Below are positions 23,237 through 31,082 of a stretch of 47,304 bases of DNA, in pieces. The DNA is from CAMAUF01 sp046152925 (lineage in GTDB: Bacteria; Chloroflexota; Dehalococcoidia; Tepidiformales; Tepidiformaceae), in contig JBJXFX010000072.1 in NCBI GenBank assembly GCA_046152925.1, positions 1 through 47,304 on the forward strand, in the 5' to 3' direction. Positions within the stretch are counted from its first letter, which is position 1. Every line of letters starts with the position of its first letter. The notes beneath the pieces are model-generated. The model ran no database searches. It saw nothing but the letters and a program-made list of their open reading frames with translations, and had not been told where the DNA came from. Made by a program: the position numbers and the translations under genes.

Positions 23237-24286
23237 CTACTGAACGCGCCGCAGGCCGCGGTTGTTCGAAAAGACGAATGGTTTCTCGCCATTGGCGGTC
23301 CGCCGCCCAAGGTACTCAGCCCAGGGGTCTGAGCTGGCTTCGTCGTCGCCGTCGGGCTCGCTCGCCGTCGAAGGGGGCGCCTTCGCAAGCCTGGCAGGCG
23401 ACTTCGGCACAGCATCGCCCATCCCGCCGCGGCTGTCAGCAAGCTCCGTTACCTCGGTCTTGGCCGGGTAAACGGCCGTATCGTCGATTGGGCTGGCAGC
23501 CCTGGCGGCCCGGGCGTGCAGCCGGCTCGCGGCTCGGGGTGCATCGGGTTCGGGCGCCTCCAGCCAGTCATCGTTCCACGCGATCTGCGGCCCGAGCCCG
23601 GGCCGGTCGGGTGCGACCGGGCCCGGGGCGGTGCGCTGGCGCGCAGCTGGCTGGACGTGCCGTGGCTCCTCCGCGGCGGGGGGCTCGTCGATGTCCCAGC
23701 CGTCGAGGGGGGGTGGCGCTGGTTTCGATCGGCCTTGGCGGCCGCTTGCCGCTGGCGGCCGCGTGGCCGTCGCCGGGCTATCGTCCAGCCAATCCGGCGC
23801 ATGCAGTGCTGGCGCACCGGCTTCTTTGCCCGGCTTCCGGAAGAAGCGGCCGAGCAGGCCCTTCTTCTCGGCGTCGGAATGGGGCTCGTCGCTGTGCGTC
23901 GCGCTGGCCGGCTCCGCCCTGGCGGCCGGCTGTTCGTCGAGCTCGTCCCACGGGCGCGGCGCGAGTGGCGCCGGCGGCAGTTCGCGGTTTTCGACGATGG
24001 CCTCGATCTCGTCAAATTCGGCGCGGGCTGCAGTGTTCGCTCGCCCTCGGACGCTCCCGCGTCGCGCCACCGGAGGCGCATCGACTGGGAGGAGCGGTGC
24101 GTCGTTCGCGCCATCGTCCCGGCGCCGCCCGCTCCGGAGGTTTTGCACGAGGTTTTGCCGCAGCGTGCGGTTCTTTTCCTCCTGGCGCTCCCACGCTCCC
24201 GATGGGAGGTCGAAGAACCAGGTCTCCTCATCCGCGAGTGACGCGAGCCCCAACGCGTCATCGTCGTAGTCGTGTTCATCTGCCAT
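23237..24286 (-). CDS. Disordered acidic protein, unrecognised family
   Basis: 349 residues from ATG 24286. No known domain. N-terminus MADEHDYDDDALGLASLADEETWFFDLPSG, then a basic helical stretch (about 31-56), then Pro/Ala/Asp-rich sequence. Trp-centred acidic motifs recur: RPWDELDE (W113), PDWLDD (W166), DGWDIDE (W197), WNDDWLEAPE (W237, W241) and DPWAEYLG (W322). A short basic amphipathic segment GLLGRFFRKPGKE lies at 143-155. The protein has no TM segment or signal peptide. It is followed 27 bases later by lepB, whose extension carries the same type of motif, so a shared binding partner is plausible. It is divergent from the ECF sigma gene. Confidence 0.6.
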   Translation of the reverse strand: MADEHDYDDDALGLASLADEETWFFDLPSGAWERQEEKNRTLRQNLVQNLRSGRRRDDGANDAPLLPVDAPPVARRGSVRGRANTAARAEFDEIEAIVENRELPPAPLAPRPWDELDEQPAARAEPASATHSDEPHSDAEKKGLLGRFFRKPGKEAGAPALHAPDWLDDSPATATRPPAASGRQGRSKPAPPPLDGWDIDEPPAAEEPRHVQPAARQRTAPGPVAPDRPGLGPQIAWNDDWLEAPEPDAPRAASRLHARAARAASPIDDTAVYPAKTEVTELADSRGGMGDAVPKSPARLAKAPPSTASEPDGDDEASSDPWAEYLGRRTANGEKPFVFSNNRGLRRVQ

Positions 24287-24354
24287 AGCTTGCAGCGCCC
24301 TTTCCCGCGGCCGATGCGATCGCCCCTTGCCTGTCGGTGACCTACCTTGCCCGA

Positions 24355-24969
24355 ATGGGCGCAGCGCTCGAAGACTCCGACGAGCAACTGGTCCTACTAG
24401 CTAAGGACGGCAAGCTTGACGCGTTCAACAGACTTGTTGACCGCCACCAGGGTGCGGTCTATGGGCTCTGTTACCGCTTGCTCGCCAACCGCGAAGCCGC
24501 CGAGGACGCCGCGCAGGAGACTTTTCTCGCCGCCTACCGGGCGATGGCCCGGTTCCACGGTGGCAGTTTTCGAAGCTGGCTCCTCCGGATCGCGGCGAAT
24601 GAGAGCCGGGACGAGCTGCGGCGGAGCCGTCGCCGTCCCGTCATGTCGCTTTCCAGTTCCGATGGCCAGTCCGAAGAGGAGATCGACCTCCCCGATCATG
24701 CCCCTGGCGCCGCGGACCGCATCGAGCGGCTCGAAATGAACGCCGAGGTGGAGCGGCTCCTGCTCAAGCTCCCGTTCGAGCAACGCCAGGCGCTCGTCCT
24801 CGTCGATGTGTTCGATTTCCAATACGACGAGGTCGCAACGATGACTCGGACCTCGATTGGCACGATCAAGTCACGAATCCACCGGGGGCGGGAGCGCCTT
24901 CGTCAAGTCATCCAAACCTCGCCGGAACTTTCTGGGCGCCTCCGGAGTTTGGAAGGACGAGGGAACTGA
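24355..24969 (+). CDS. ECF-family RNA polymerase sigma factor
   Basis: 204 residues from ATG 24355; a GTG at 24337 is possible. Sigma region 2: NRLVDRHQGAVYGLCYRLLANREAAEDAAQETFLAAY and the AMARFHGGSFRSWLLRIAANESRDELRR tail. Region 4: LLLKLPFEQRQALVLVDVFDFQYDEVATMTRTSIGTIKSRIHRGRERLR. These are classical for ECF sigma factors. It is immediately followed by the anti-sigma gene (stop and start share one base), so it is probably controlled by membrane-bound sequestration and likely autoregulates. Confidence 0.95.
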   Translation: MGAALEDSDEQLVLLAKDGKLDAFNRLVDRHQGAVYGLCYRLLANREAAEDAAQETFLAAYRAMARFHGGSFRSWLLRIAANESRDELRRSRRRPVMSLSSSDGQSEEEIDLPDHAPGAADRIERLEMNAEVERLLLKLPFEQRQALVLVDVFDFQYDEVATMTRTSIGTIKSRIHRGRERLRQVIQTSPELSGRLRSLEGRGN

Positions 24970-25781
24970 TGCGTATCCGAATCCCGTTCGGCCGAGCACG
25001 CTGGCGTCCAGAGGAGGCAGTCGATGCCTACCTCGATGGCGCCCTCGCCACGGACGAGCGTGCCCGCCTTGAACGCGATCTTGAACGCAGGCCCGAGCTT
25101 CAGGCGATGCTCGAAGAGCATCGCGTGGCGCGGCAAGTCCTGCGCGATCTGCCCGGCGACCTCGACCCGCCTCGATCCTTCCGCCTGACGCCCGCCATGG
25201 TCGCAGCGCCGGTCCCTGCTGTACGCCGGGCGCATCCCGCATTGCGGACGGGGGCGCAGGCCCTCGCCGGCGTCTCGGCCGTTGTCCTCGTGGGCGCCTT
25301 GACGCTTGGTTCGCTCGGCGGATCCGTGGGCGGCGACGACGACGGCGGCGCCCTGCGCCTTTCGGAAACGAACGAGTCCGCCGCGGGCGCAGCCGCGGAG
25401 AAGGCGGCCCCGACCGCGGCGAATGCAGACGCCCCAGCGACCGCGACCGCCTCGATCGCGACGCCAGCACCGACCGTGCCGCGGCCGGCCGGCGGCGGCG
25501 TTTCGGGCCAGGTTGCGCCCTCGCCCGAGCCCGCCACTCCGGCCCCTCCCGCGACCGGGGCCGGCTCCCCTGGCGATGAGCCGCCCACGGGCGGCGAAGG
25601 CGAGGCGCCGGCGACGGGCGAGACTGGCGATACCGCGGCGCTGACGTTCGACTCCAACTTCGCCCCCCCCGGCGATGACGGCGACTCGGGCCTGGCTGGT
25701 TCGACCATCGTGGCCTTGGCGGCGGCGGCGCTGCTCGGTTGCGGGATTGCCGGGGCCGTGGTGTTCCGGCGGAGGGAGTGA
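24969..25781 (+). CDS. Membrane anti-sigma factor
   Basis: 270 residues. The N-terminal 70 residues (EEAVDAYLDGALATDERARLERDLERRPELQAMLEEH) form the helical anti-sigma domain typical of these partners; the zinc-binding HxxxCxxC is missing, so it is a non-zinc type. One TM helix at about 95-118, a long Ala/Thr/Pro/Gly-rich extracytoplasmic linker, and a second hydrophobic helix at about 245-266 followed by RRRE. Two membrane passes would place the linker outside. Signal sensing could involve cleavage of that linker; this is inference. Overlaps the sigma gene by one base and precedes the SIMPL gene by one base. Confidence 0.8.
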   Translation: MRIRIPFGRARWRPEEAVDAYLDGALATDERARLERDLERRPELQAMLEEHRVARQVLRDLPGDLDPPRSFRLTPAMVAAPVPAVRRAHPALRTGAQALAGVSAVVLVGALTLGSLGGSVGGDDDGGALRLSETNESAAGAAAEKAAPTAANADAPATATASIATPAPTVPRPAGGGVSGQVAPSPEPATPAPPATGAGSPGDEPPTGGEGEAPATGETGDTAALTFDSNFAPPGDDGDSGLAGSTIVALAAAALLGCGIAGAVVFRRRE

Positions 25782-25782
25782 C

Positions 25783-26535
25783 ATGCAAAGGTCTGTACGC
25801 TGGGGTGCGCTCGTAGCCGCTTCGATAGGAATCCTGCTCGCGGGCTCAGCCTGCGACGAATCGAACCAAGGAGATACGTACGTGAACGCGAGTGGGGAGA
25901 CGACCGGGATCCTCGTCGCCGGGTCGGGCCGGGCCTCGGCGCCGCCGGATACGGGCTTTGTGACCGTCGGTGTCCAAGTCACGGCCGTGACCGTGGAGAA
26001 GGCCCGTGAGGACGCCGCCAAGGCGGCTGCCGCCGTGATTGCTGCGGTGAAGCAGAACGGCGTCGACGCCAAGGACATCCAGACGACGAACTTCTCGATC
26101 TCGCCGAATTTCGTCTATCCCCGTGATGGCGGCGAGCCCACGATCACGGGTTACGTCGTCGTCAACACCTTGGACGTCAAGGTGCGCAAGCTCGACGCGC
26201 TGAGCGCCGTGATCGATGGCGCCGCGGTTGCCGCTGGCGACGCCGCCCGCGTCCAGGGTGTCCGGTTCGATATCGAAGACTCGGCCGCGCTCTACGAAAA
26301 GGCTCGGGAGCAAGCGATGATCGACGCGAAGAAGAAGGGCGAGCAACTCGCCAAGCTCGGCGGCGTGAAGCTCGGCGTGCCGCTCGCGATCAGCGAAGTC
26401 CAGCTCGAAAACCCGCTGATCGCGGAGGCGCGGACGGGGATCGCCGGGGCTGCCTTCAAAGACGCGACGCCGATCGAGGCCGGGACGACCGCGATCACCG
26501 TGAACCTCACGGTGCGCTGGGCGATCGCGGAGTAA
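25783..26535 (+). CDS. SIMPL-domain (DUF541) exported protein
   Basis: 250 residues, strong GGAGGGAG ribosome site. Signal sequence 1-25 with Cys in LLAGSACDE; the -3 residue is Gly rather than Leu, so lipidation is uncertain. The rest is one SIMPL/DUF541 domain: ILVAGSGRASAPPDTGFVTVGVQ, VVNTLDVKVRKLDALSAVIDGA, ALYEKAREQAMIDAKKKGEQLAKLGGVKLG, TVNLTVRWAIAE. The family (BP26, SIMPL) is periplasmic and forms rings in some bacteria; its function is unclear, often linked to envelope stress. Position directly behind the sigma/anti-sigma pair suggests it is a target or accessory of that stress response. Confidence 0.85.
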   Translation: MQRSVRWGALVAASIGILLAGSACDESNQGDTYVNASGETTGILVAGSGRASAPPDTGFVTVGVQVTAVTVEKAREDAAKAAAAVIAAVKQNGVDAKDIQTTNFSISPNFVYPRDGGEPTITGYVVVNTLDVKVRKLDALSAVIDGAAVAAGDAARVQGVRFDIEDSAALYEKAREQAMIDAKKKGEQLAKLGGVKLGVPLAISEVQLENPLIAEARTGIAGAAFKDATPIEAGTTAITVNLTVRWAIAE

Positions 26536-26592
26536 CAAGCGGTAAACGACCCCTTTGCCGCCGCCGCCCGAATCGGGCTACGTTGTCGCCGC

Positions 26593-27423
26593 ATGATCCG
26601 GTTTGCCGCCTATCTGCTCCCTGTGGTCGCGCTCGCGGCCGTGGCCGCGATGGTCGTGTTCTCACTCGAAGAGCGGGAGGACTCCACCTCGGCCCCCGCG
26701 GCCGACGAGGTTGCGCCCGCTGCCACGCCGACCACGAGCCGTCCTCGGTTCGAACCGGGCCAGACCGTCTGCCAAGGCGTGCTCCATCGGGCCGACCCTG
26801 GCCAGCCTCGCGTCTTCCACCCCGTCTATACGCAGCGTGAGACCGTGGCCGGGATCGAAGTGATCGGCGGCGCCGGCGTCAGCCCGGAGGCGTTCGCAAC
26901 CGCGAAGAAGACCATCGAGACGATGTTCGCCGGGAACGACTTGGCCGCCCCTCTGGTGGAAGAGGGCGTCTACGTGATCATCGCCGAGTCCGGCCAGGGC
27001 ATCCTGGACCTCCCGGAGTTCGCCTGTTTGGAGCAGCAGTTCGGGGCGCGTTTCTTCGAGCGAGTCTGTGGCATCGCCGACCGTGCGGACTACCCAGTCG
27101 CGACTGTCAACGAGGACGATTTGTTGGGCAAGCGTTCCGGGCCTTGCGCGGGGCTCAACATCCTCTACCACGAGCTTGGGCACGTCATCCAGAACTGGAG
27201 CCTCGGCCCCGCCGACTGGTTCGACATCAAGCAGTACTACCAGGACGCGATCACTGCGGGCGCGTATCGCGGGACCTATGCCGCGACGAACCCGGACGAG
27301 TACTTCGCCGAGGCGACGCAGGCCTACTTCCTCCGCACGTCCTACAGGACGGACCGGGAGTGGCTGGAGCGCCGCGACCCGAAGCTCTTCACGCTGCTGG
27401 AACGTGTCTACGGCCCGCGCTGA
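26593..27423 (+). CDS. Membrane-anchored zinc metallopeptidase-like protein
   Basis: 276 residues. Signal anchor at 5-24, Ala/Thr/Pro spacer, and a globular extracellular domain from about 50. The HExxH zinc motif is H193-E194-L-G-H197 in LYHELGHVIQNW. The downstream DEYFAEATQAYFLRTSY supplies a glutamate (E237 or E240) of the type used as third ligand in gluzincins such as the anthrax lethal-factor-like (ATLF) group. Four Cys (60, 145, 159, 185) could form disulfides. No recognised substrate. It lies 57 bases after the SIMPL gene and may belong to the sigma-controlled unit. It converges on the minus-strand genes. Confidence 0.7.
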   Translation: MIRFAAYLLPVVALAAVAAMVVFSLEEREDSTSAPAADEVAPAATPTTSRPRFEPGQTVCQGVLHRADPGQPRVFHPVYTQRETVAGIEVIGGAGVSPEAFATAKKTIETMFAGNDLAAPLVEEGVYVIIAESGQGILDLPEFACLEQQFGARFFERVCGIADRADYPVATVNEDDLLGKRSGPCAGLNILYHELGHVIQNWSLGPADWFDIKQYYQDAITAGAYRGTYAATNPDEYFAEATQAYFLRTSYRTDREWLERRDPKLFTLLERVYGPR

Positions 27424-27432
27424 GGCCGTGGG

Positions 27433-27990
27433 CTACACCTCGCCCTTGGCGCGCAGGACCATGTACCGATTGACCGCATCGCTCATTTCGCGCTCGAACT
27501 CCGGATAGCGGGAGCGCAAGAGCGCGGCGAGCTCGTTCAGCGGCAGGCGCCGCCGCTCGTATCCGGAGGCCTTGCCGAGTTCCTTCACGGTCTTCGCGGC
27601 GAACAGGTAGATCGGGCGGACAGACGGCGTCCCGACTGGGAACGCCGCGTTGTGCGAGGTCGCCCGGCAATCGAGATAGCCGAGCATTTCGACCACGCCC
27701 GCCGTGGCGGACGCCTGTTCTTTGGCGGCACGTTTCGCCCAGGCGAGCGGGGTTTCGTTGGGCGCCACGACACCTTCCACCACCCCCCAACGCGCGTCGC
27801 CGGCCGGGCGCGTGACGTAGCCTTTGTCGTCGCAGATCACCACGGCGTAGCCATGGAGGACGGGGACGCCATCCGGCAGGGCGGCGCCTTCGACCCAACG
27901 CCCTCGCCATTCGTCGCTGATGTTGAGCTCCCGAACTCCCAGCGGGTCTGGGATGTAGGGAAGCGGGCCGTTCATTCCGGGAAACGCCAC
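27433..27990 (-). CDS. Nudix-fold protein with degenerate Nudix box
   Basis: 185 residues from GTG 27990. The spacing of the Nudix box (G-x5-E-x7-R-x3-E) is present in GVVAPNETPLAWAKRAAKEQ, but the usual REUxEE is RAAKEQ, with the second Glu of the EE pair replaced by Gln. Since the EE pair coordinates the catalytic metal, hydrolase activity is doubtful. The preceding HGYAVVICDDKGYVTRP and following MLGYLDCRATSHNAAFPVG also fit the fold. Same strand and 2 bases from the GcvT-like gene. Function unknown; a binding or regulatory role is possible. Confidence 0.6.
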   Translation of the reverse strand: MAFPGMNGPLPYIPDPLGVRELNISDEWRGRWVEGAALPDGVPVLHGYAVVICDDKGYVTRPAGDARWGVVEGVVAPNETPLAWAKRAAKEQASATAGVVEMLGYLDCRATSHNAAFPVGTPSVRPIYLFAAKTVKELGKASGYERRRLPLNELAALLRSRYPEFEREMSDAVNRYMVLRAKGEV

Positions 27991-27992
27991 GG

Positions 27993-29033
27993 TTATCCCC
28001 TCCGTCGATAGATTGGTTTGCCTACGATGGTGGCGGGTACGCCCCCAACGTCAAGTGCGACGCCCGGCGCTGCCACCCGCGCCTCGAGCAGGCCGAGCCC
28101 GGCGGTGGAACGGACGCCGAACCCGTGGGCGCACGACCGCAGCTCGCCGCACGGCTCGCCGGCCCGCGTAATCACCGTGCCGGCTGGCTGGGGCGGCCCG
28201 TCCAAGAGCAGCGCGGTCAGGATGCGGCTATCGGCGCCGCCGGGCAGGTCCAGGAGTTGGTCGAGGTCGGCCTCGGCCGGGGTGAGGCCGGGAAGCAGGT
28301 CTGGGTCGAAGGCGGGTACGCAGGCTTCGATGCGGAGCGACTCCAACGCCGTCCTGCCGGCGACCGGCGTCCCGGCCTCCGTAAGCGTCTCGATCGCGTG
28401 TTGGGCGACCGCGGGAGCGAACATAAAGGCGAACCCGTCTTCGCCCGTCGCGCTCGTCCGGATTGCCAGCGCGCGGAATCCGTGGAATTCGAAGGTCACC
28501 GCGTGGAGCGTCTGGAGACGCGCCGGCAGGCCTTCGGCGAGTCCGCGGTGGATGACGTCTTCCGCCGCAGGCCCGGCCACGCCGAGCAGCGTCGTGGTTT
28601 CCGTCCGGTCGTCGACCCTGACATCGTAATCCTCGTCGCGGTTCGCCCGGAGCGCGGCTGCCAGCCACTCCCGTCGCCCCGGCTCGCCCGAGACGAGGTA
28701 CGCGATGCCGCCCGTCCGCGCGATGAGCACGAGGTCGCCGATCGTGCCGTCGCCCGCGAGGGCAGCGGTGCGCATCGCGCGGCCCTCTTCGAGCTCGTTG
28801 ACGTGGCCTGCGAAGGTACGCGCGAGCACTTCGCCCGCGTCCGTGCCTGAGAGCAAGAAACGCGACCGCGACGAGTCGTCGAAACATGCGGCGCCGCTCC
28901 GGACGGCGGCGTACTCGGCCGCTGGGTCGCCATACGTGCCCGGCAGGAGCCAACCGGAGGCCTCCACGAAAGTGGCGCCCAACCGGGTGTGGAGCTCACG
29001 CAGCGCGAGGTGGTAGAGGCGCGGGCTGGTCAT
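27993..29033 (-). CDS. GcvT/YgfZ-like folate-binding protein
   Basis: 346 residues. Aminomethyltransferase-family fold: N-terminal LHTRLGATFVEASGWLLPGTYGDPAAEYAAVRSGAACFD, the strand RFLLSGTDAGEVLARTFAGHVNELEEG, and SATGEDGFAFMF, which is the tetrahydrofolate-region motif, then C-terminal PAGTVITRAGEPCGELRS and a last block of beta strands. The canonical catalytic Asp of T-protein (in the D-x-S-x-x-x-x-x-V motif) sits at FDDSSRSRF; whether it is active in glycine cleavage or acts like YgfZ cannot be said. Not next to other gcv genes. It overlaps the MBL gene by 4 bases. Confidence 0.75.
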   Translation of the reverse strand: MTSPRLYHLALRELHTRLGATFVEASGWLLPGTYGDPAAEYAAVRSGAACFDDSSRSRFLLSGTDAGEVLARTFAGHVNELEEGRAMRTAALAGDGTIGDLVLIARTGGIAYLVSGEPGRREWLAAALRANRDEDYDVRVDDRTETTTLLGVAGPAAEDVIHRGLAEGLPARLQTLHAVTFEFHGFRALAIRTSATGEDGFAFMFAPAVAQHAIETLTEAGTPVAGRTALESLRIEACVPAFDPDLLPGLTPAEADLDQLLDLPGGADSRILTALLLDGPPQPAGTVITRAGEPCGELRSCAHGFGVRSTAGLGLLEARVAAPGVALDVGGVPATIVGKPIYRRRG

Positions 29034-29890
29034 TCGGTCACGAATGTCCGCCGGCCATCGCGTTCCTTCAACCGCCCGACGCCCGGGAACGGGTTGTGGC
29101 AGGAGATGAGGAGGGCGTTTTCCGCGATGGCCCGCGCCAACAGCGATCGCTTGCTTTCGAGGCTCTGAAGCGGCATCACGTCGAATGCGGAGATCCAGGC
29201 GAGCCGCTCGATCTGGACCTGGTGCTGGACGAGGTCGCCGAGGTAGATCCCGGTCTCGCCGCCGGATGAAAGGACGACGACAGCGTGGTCGGCGGTGTGG
29301 CCCGGCGCTTCGTGGAACTGGATGCCCGCCACCACCTCCCGGCTGCCCTCGACGAGTTCGAGCTGGCCCGTCGCCGCGAGGGGCTCGACATTCTCCGGGA
29401 AGTAGGTGCCCTTGGTGCGCTCATTCGGGTGGAGCGCCGCCTCATACTCGCCCTTTGCGACGAAGTACCGCGCTCTCGGGAAGGCGGGGACGACCGCGCC
29501 GCCCCGGCGCACCGTGTTCCAACCACAGTGGTCGGCGTGGAGGTGCGTGTTGATCACGGCGGTAATGTCGTCCGGCGTGAGGTCGAGGGCGCCCAGGCTG
29601 GCCATCAGGTAGCCATAGTCGCCCGGGAACACCCGCGTCCGGACCTGTTCGGCGTGTTTATCGCCCATCCCCGTCTCGATCAGGACCACATCGTCGCCGC
29701 GCCGGACGACCATGCAGTTCAGGCCGAGGGGGATGCGATATTCGGCGTCGAGGTTCCCCGCGCCGACTATGGGTTCCCACATGACGCGTGGGATGAGGCC
29801 CATCACCGCGCCCGCGTCGAGCTTCATGTGGCCGTCGGAAATCATAGCGATCTCGAAGTCGCCGAGGGTGTAGTGAGCGGGGCGCTGCAT
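29030..29890 (-). CDS. MBL-fold metallohydrolase
   Basis: 286 residues from ATG 29890. The zinc-binding HLHADHCGW (HxHxDH), FHEAPGHTADH, and the late IYLGDLVQHQV and ISCHNPFPGVG supply the five expected metal ligands of a glyoxalase II/lactonase-type MBL protein. No signal peptide. Together with the following GcvT-like and Nudix-like genes (4-base overlap, then 2-base gap) it forms a tight three-gene operon, so the three probably act together; the pathway is unknown. Divergent from the metal-importer operon across about 125 bases. Confidence 0.9.
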   Translation of the reverse strand: MQRPAHYTLGDFEIAMISDGHMKLDAGAVMGLIPRVMWEPIVGAGNLDAEYRIPLGLNCMVVRRGDDVVLIETGMGDKHAEQVRTRVFPGDYGYLMASLGALDLTPDDITAVINTHLHADHCGWNTVRRGGAVVPAFPRARYFVAKGEYEAALHPNERTKGTYFPENVEPLAATGQLELVEGSREVVAGIQFHEAPGHTADHAVVVLSSGGETGIYLGDLVQHQVQIERLAWISAFDVMPLQSLESKRSLLARAIAENALLISCHNPFPGVGRLKERDGRRTFVTE

Positions 29891-29930
29891 GGTCGCACGA
29901 TAACGCCGGGAGGCGCTCTCCGGCCAACGA

Positions 29931-30000
29931 TGCCAAGGATGCAAGTGCAACTGATTGCAAGATCGACCGACCGCGGATAGGCTGCATGTCAATCACTTGC
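29931..30000. promoter_or_regulatory. Candidate regulatory region of the metal-importer operon
   Basis: TGCAA occurs three times in tandem (29940, 29946, 29956) next to TGCCAA (29931). The arm gcaagtg (29941-29947) recurs inverted as cacttgc (29994-30000). TTGCAA (29955-29960), 17 nt and TAGGCT (29978-29983) form a weak promoter 32 bases before the ATG. These fit a metal-dependent repressor site but none matches a consensus I know. Confidence 0.35.
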
Positions 30001-30014
30001 CCGAGGTGCGCCCA

Positions 30015-31082
30015 ATGCGCCGTCCGTTCTGGCTCCTGCTTTTGCTCGCCGTCGCCCTGCCCGCCGCGCTCGCCGCGTGCGGCGGTGATGATGACGAAGC
30101 GGACGATGGCAAGGTCGAAGTCGACAATTCGGCCGTCGGAGACGGCCTCGTCGGCGTCCACCACGATTTCAAAGGTACCGGCAAGCTCAAAGTGGCGACC
30201 ACCGTGGCGCCGATCACGAGCATCGTGCTCAACATCGGCGGCAACCGGGTCTTCATCCACGGCCTGATCCCCAACGGCGTGAATTCGCACACCTACGAGC
30301 CCCGGCCCTCCGACGCCGCCGTCCTCAGTCGGGCGGACATCTTCATCATGAACGGGGCCGCCCTGGAGGGGACCAGCGAGGAGATAGCCAAGAAGAACCT
30401 CAAAGACCCCAAGAAGATCTACAAGCTCGCCGACAACACCCTCCAGGGCGATGACCCGAAGACTGGCTTCCTCTACGACTTCAGCTTCCCGAGGGCCGAA
30501 GGCAAGCCGAACCCACACCTCTGGATGAACCCAAAGTACGCCCTCCGCTACGCAGAGCTCGTCCGCGATTGGCTGAGCGAGAACGACCCGAAGAACGCGG
30601 ACTACTTCAAGCAGAACTTCGAGGCGTTCGCCAAGGTGATCAACCAGCTGGACGAGGCGATCAAGGCGGACCAGGCCACGGTGCCGGCCCAGAACCGAAA
30701 GCTCCTCACCTACCACGATAGTTGGGCCTATTGGGCGCGCGAGTACGGCTGGTCCGTGGTCGGCGCCATCCAACCGTCCGACTTCGGCGAGCCCAGTGCC
30801 AAGGACGTGGCTGACCTGATCAAGCAGATCCGCGACGAGAAGGTCCCGGCGATTTTCGGCAGCGAAGTCTTCCCCTCGAAGGTGCTCGAGACCATCGCCA
30901 AGGAGAGCGGCGCCGCTTTCGAAGACCAGCTGAGCGACGACGACCCGCCCTTCGAGACCAACGACAAGCGCCACACCTTCGTTGGCATGGTGATCGAGGA
31001 CATGCGGATCATGTTCGGGCGGCTTGGCGGCAAGGCTGATACCGTGTCCAAGGTGCCAGCCGAAAACACCTTCGCGCGATAG
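30015..31082 (+). CDS. Zinc/manganese ABC transporter substrate-binding lipoprotein
   Basis: 355 residues from ATG 30015 with lipobox LAAC (Cys22). Cluster A-I (ZnuA/TroA) metal-binding protein. Conserved metal-ligand histidines: H92 (NSHTYEP), H168 (NPHLWMNP), H234 (LTYHDSWAYW), with an acidic fourth ligand expected from FGSEVFP or DDDPPF. The acidic stretch after the lipobox (GGDDDEADDGKVEVD) replaces the His-rich loop often found in zinc-specific members, so manganese is possible. It brings the metal to the permease encoded next. First gene of the transporter operon. Confidence 0.9.
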   Translation: MRRPFWLLLLLAVALPAALAACGGDDDEADDGKVEVDNSAVGDGLVGVHHDFKGTGKLKVATTVAPITSIVLNIGGNRVFIHGLIPNGVNSHTYEPRPSDAAVLSRADIFIMNGAALEGTSEEIAKKNLKDPKKIYKLADNTLQGDDPKTGFLYDFSFPRAEGKPNPHLWMNPKYALRYAELVRDWLSENDPKNADYFKQNFEAFAKVINQLDEAIKADQATVPAQNRKLLTYHDSWAYWAREYGWSVVGAIQPSDFGEPSAKDVADLIKQIRDEKVPAIFGSEVFPSKVLETIAKESGAAFEDQLSDDDPPFETNDKRHTFVGMVIEDMRIMFGRLGGKADTVSKVPAENTFAR

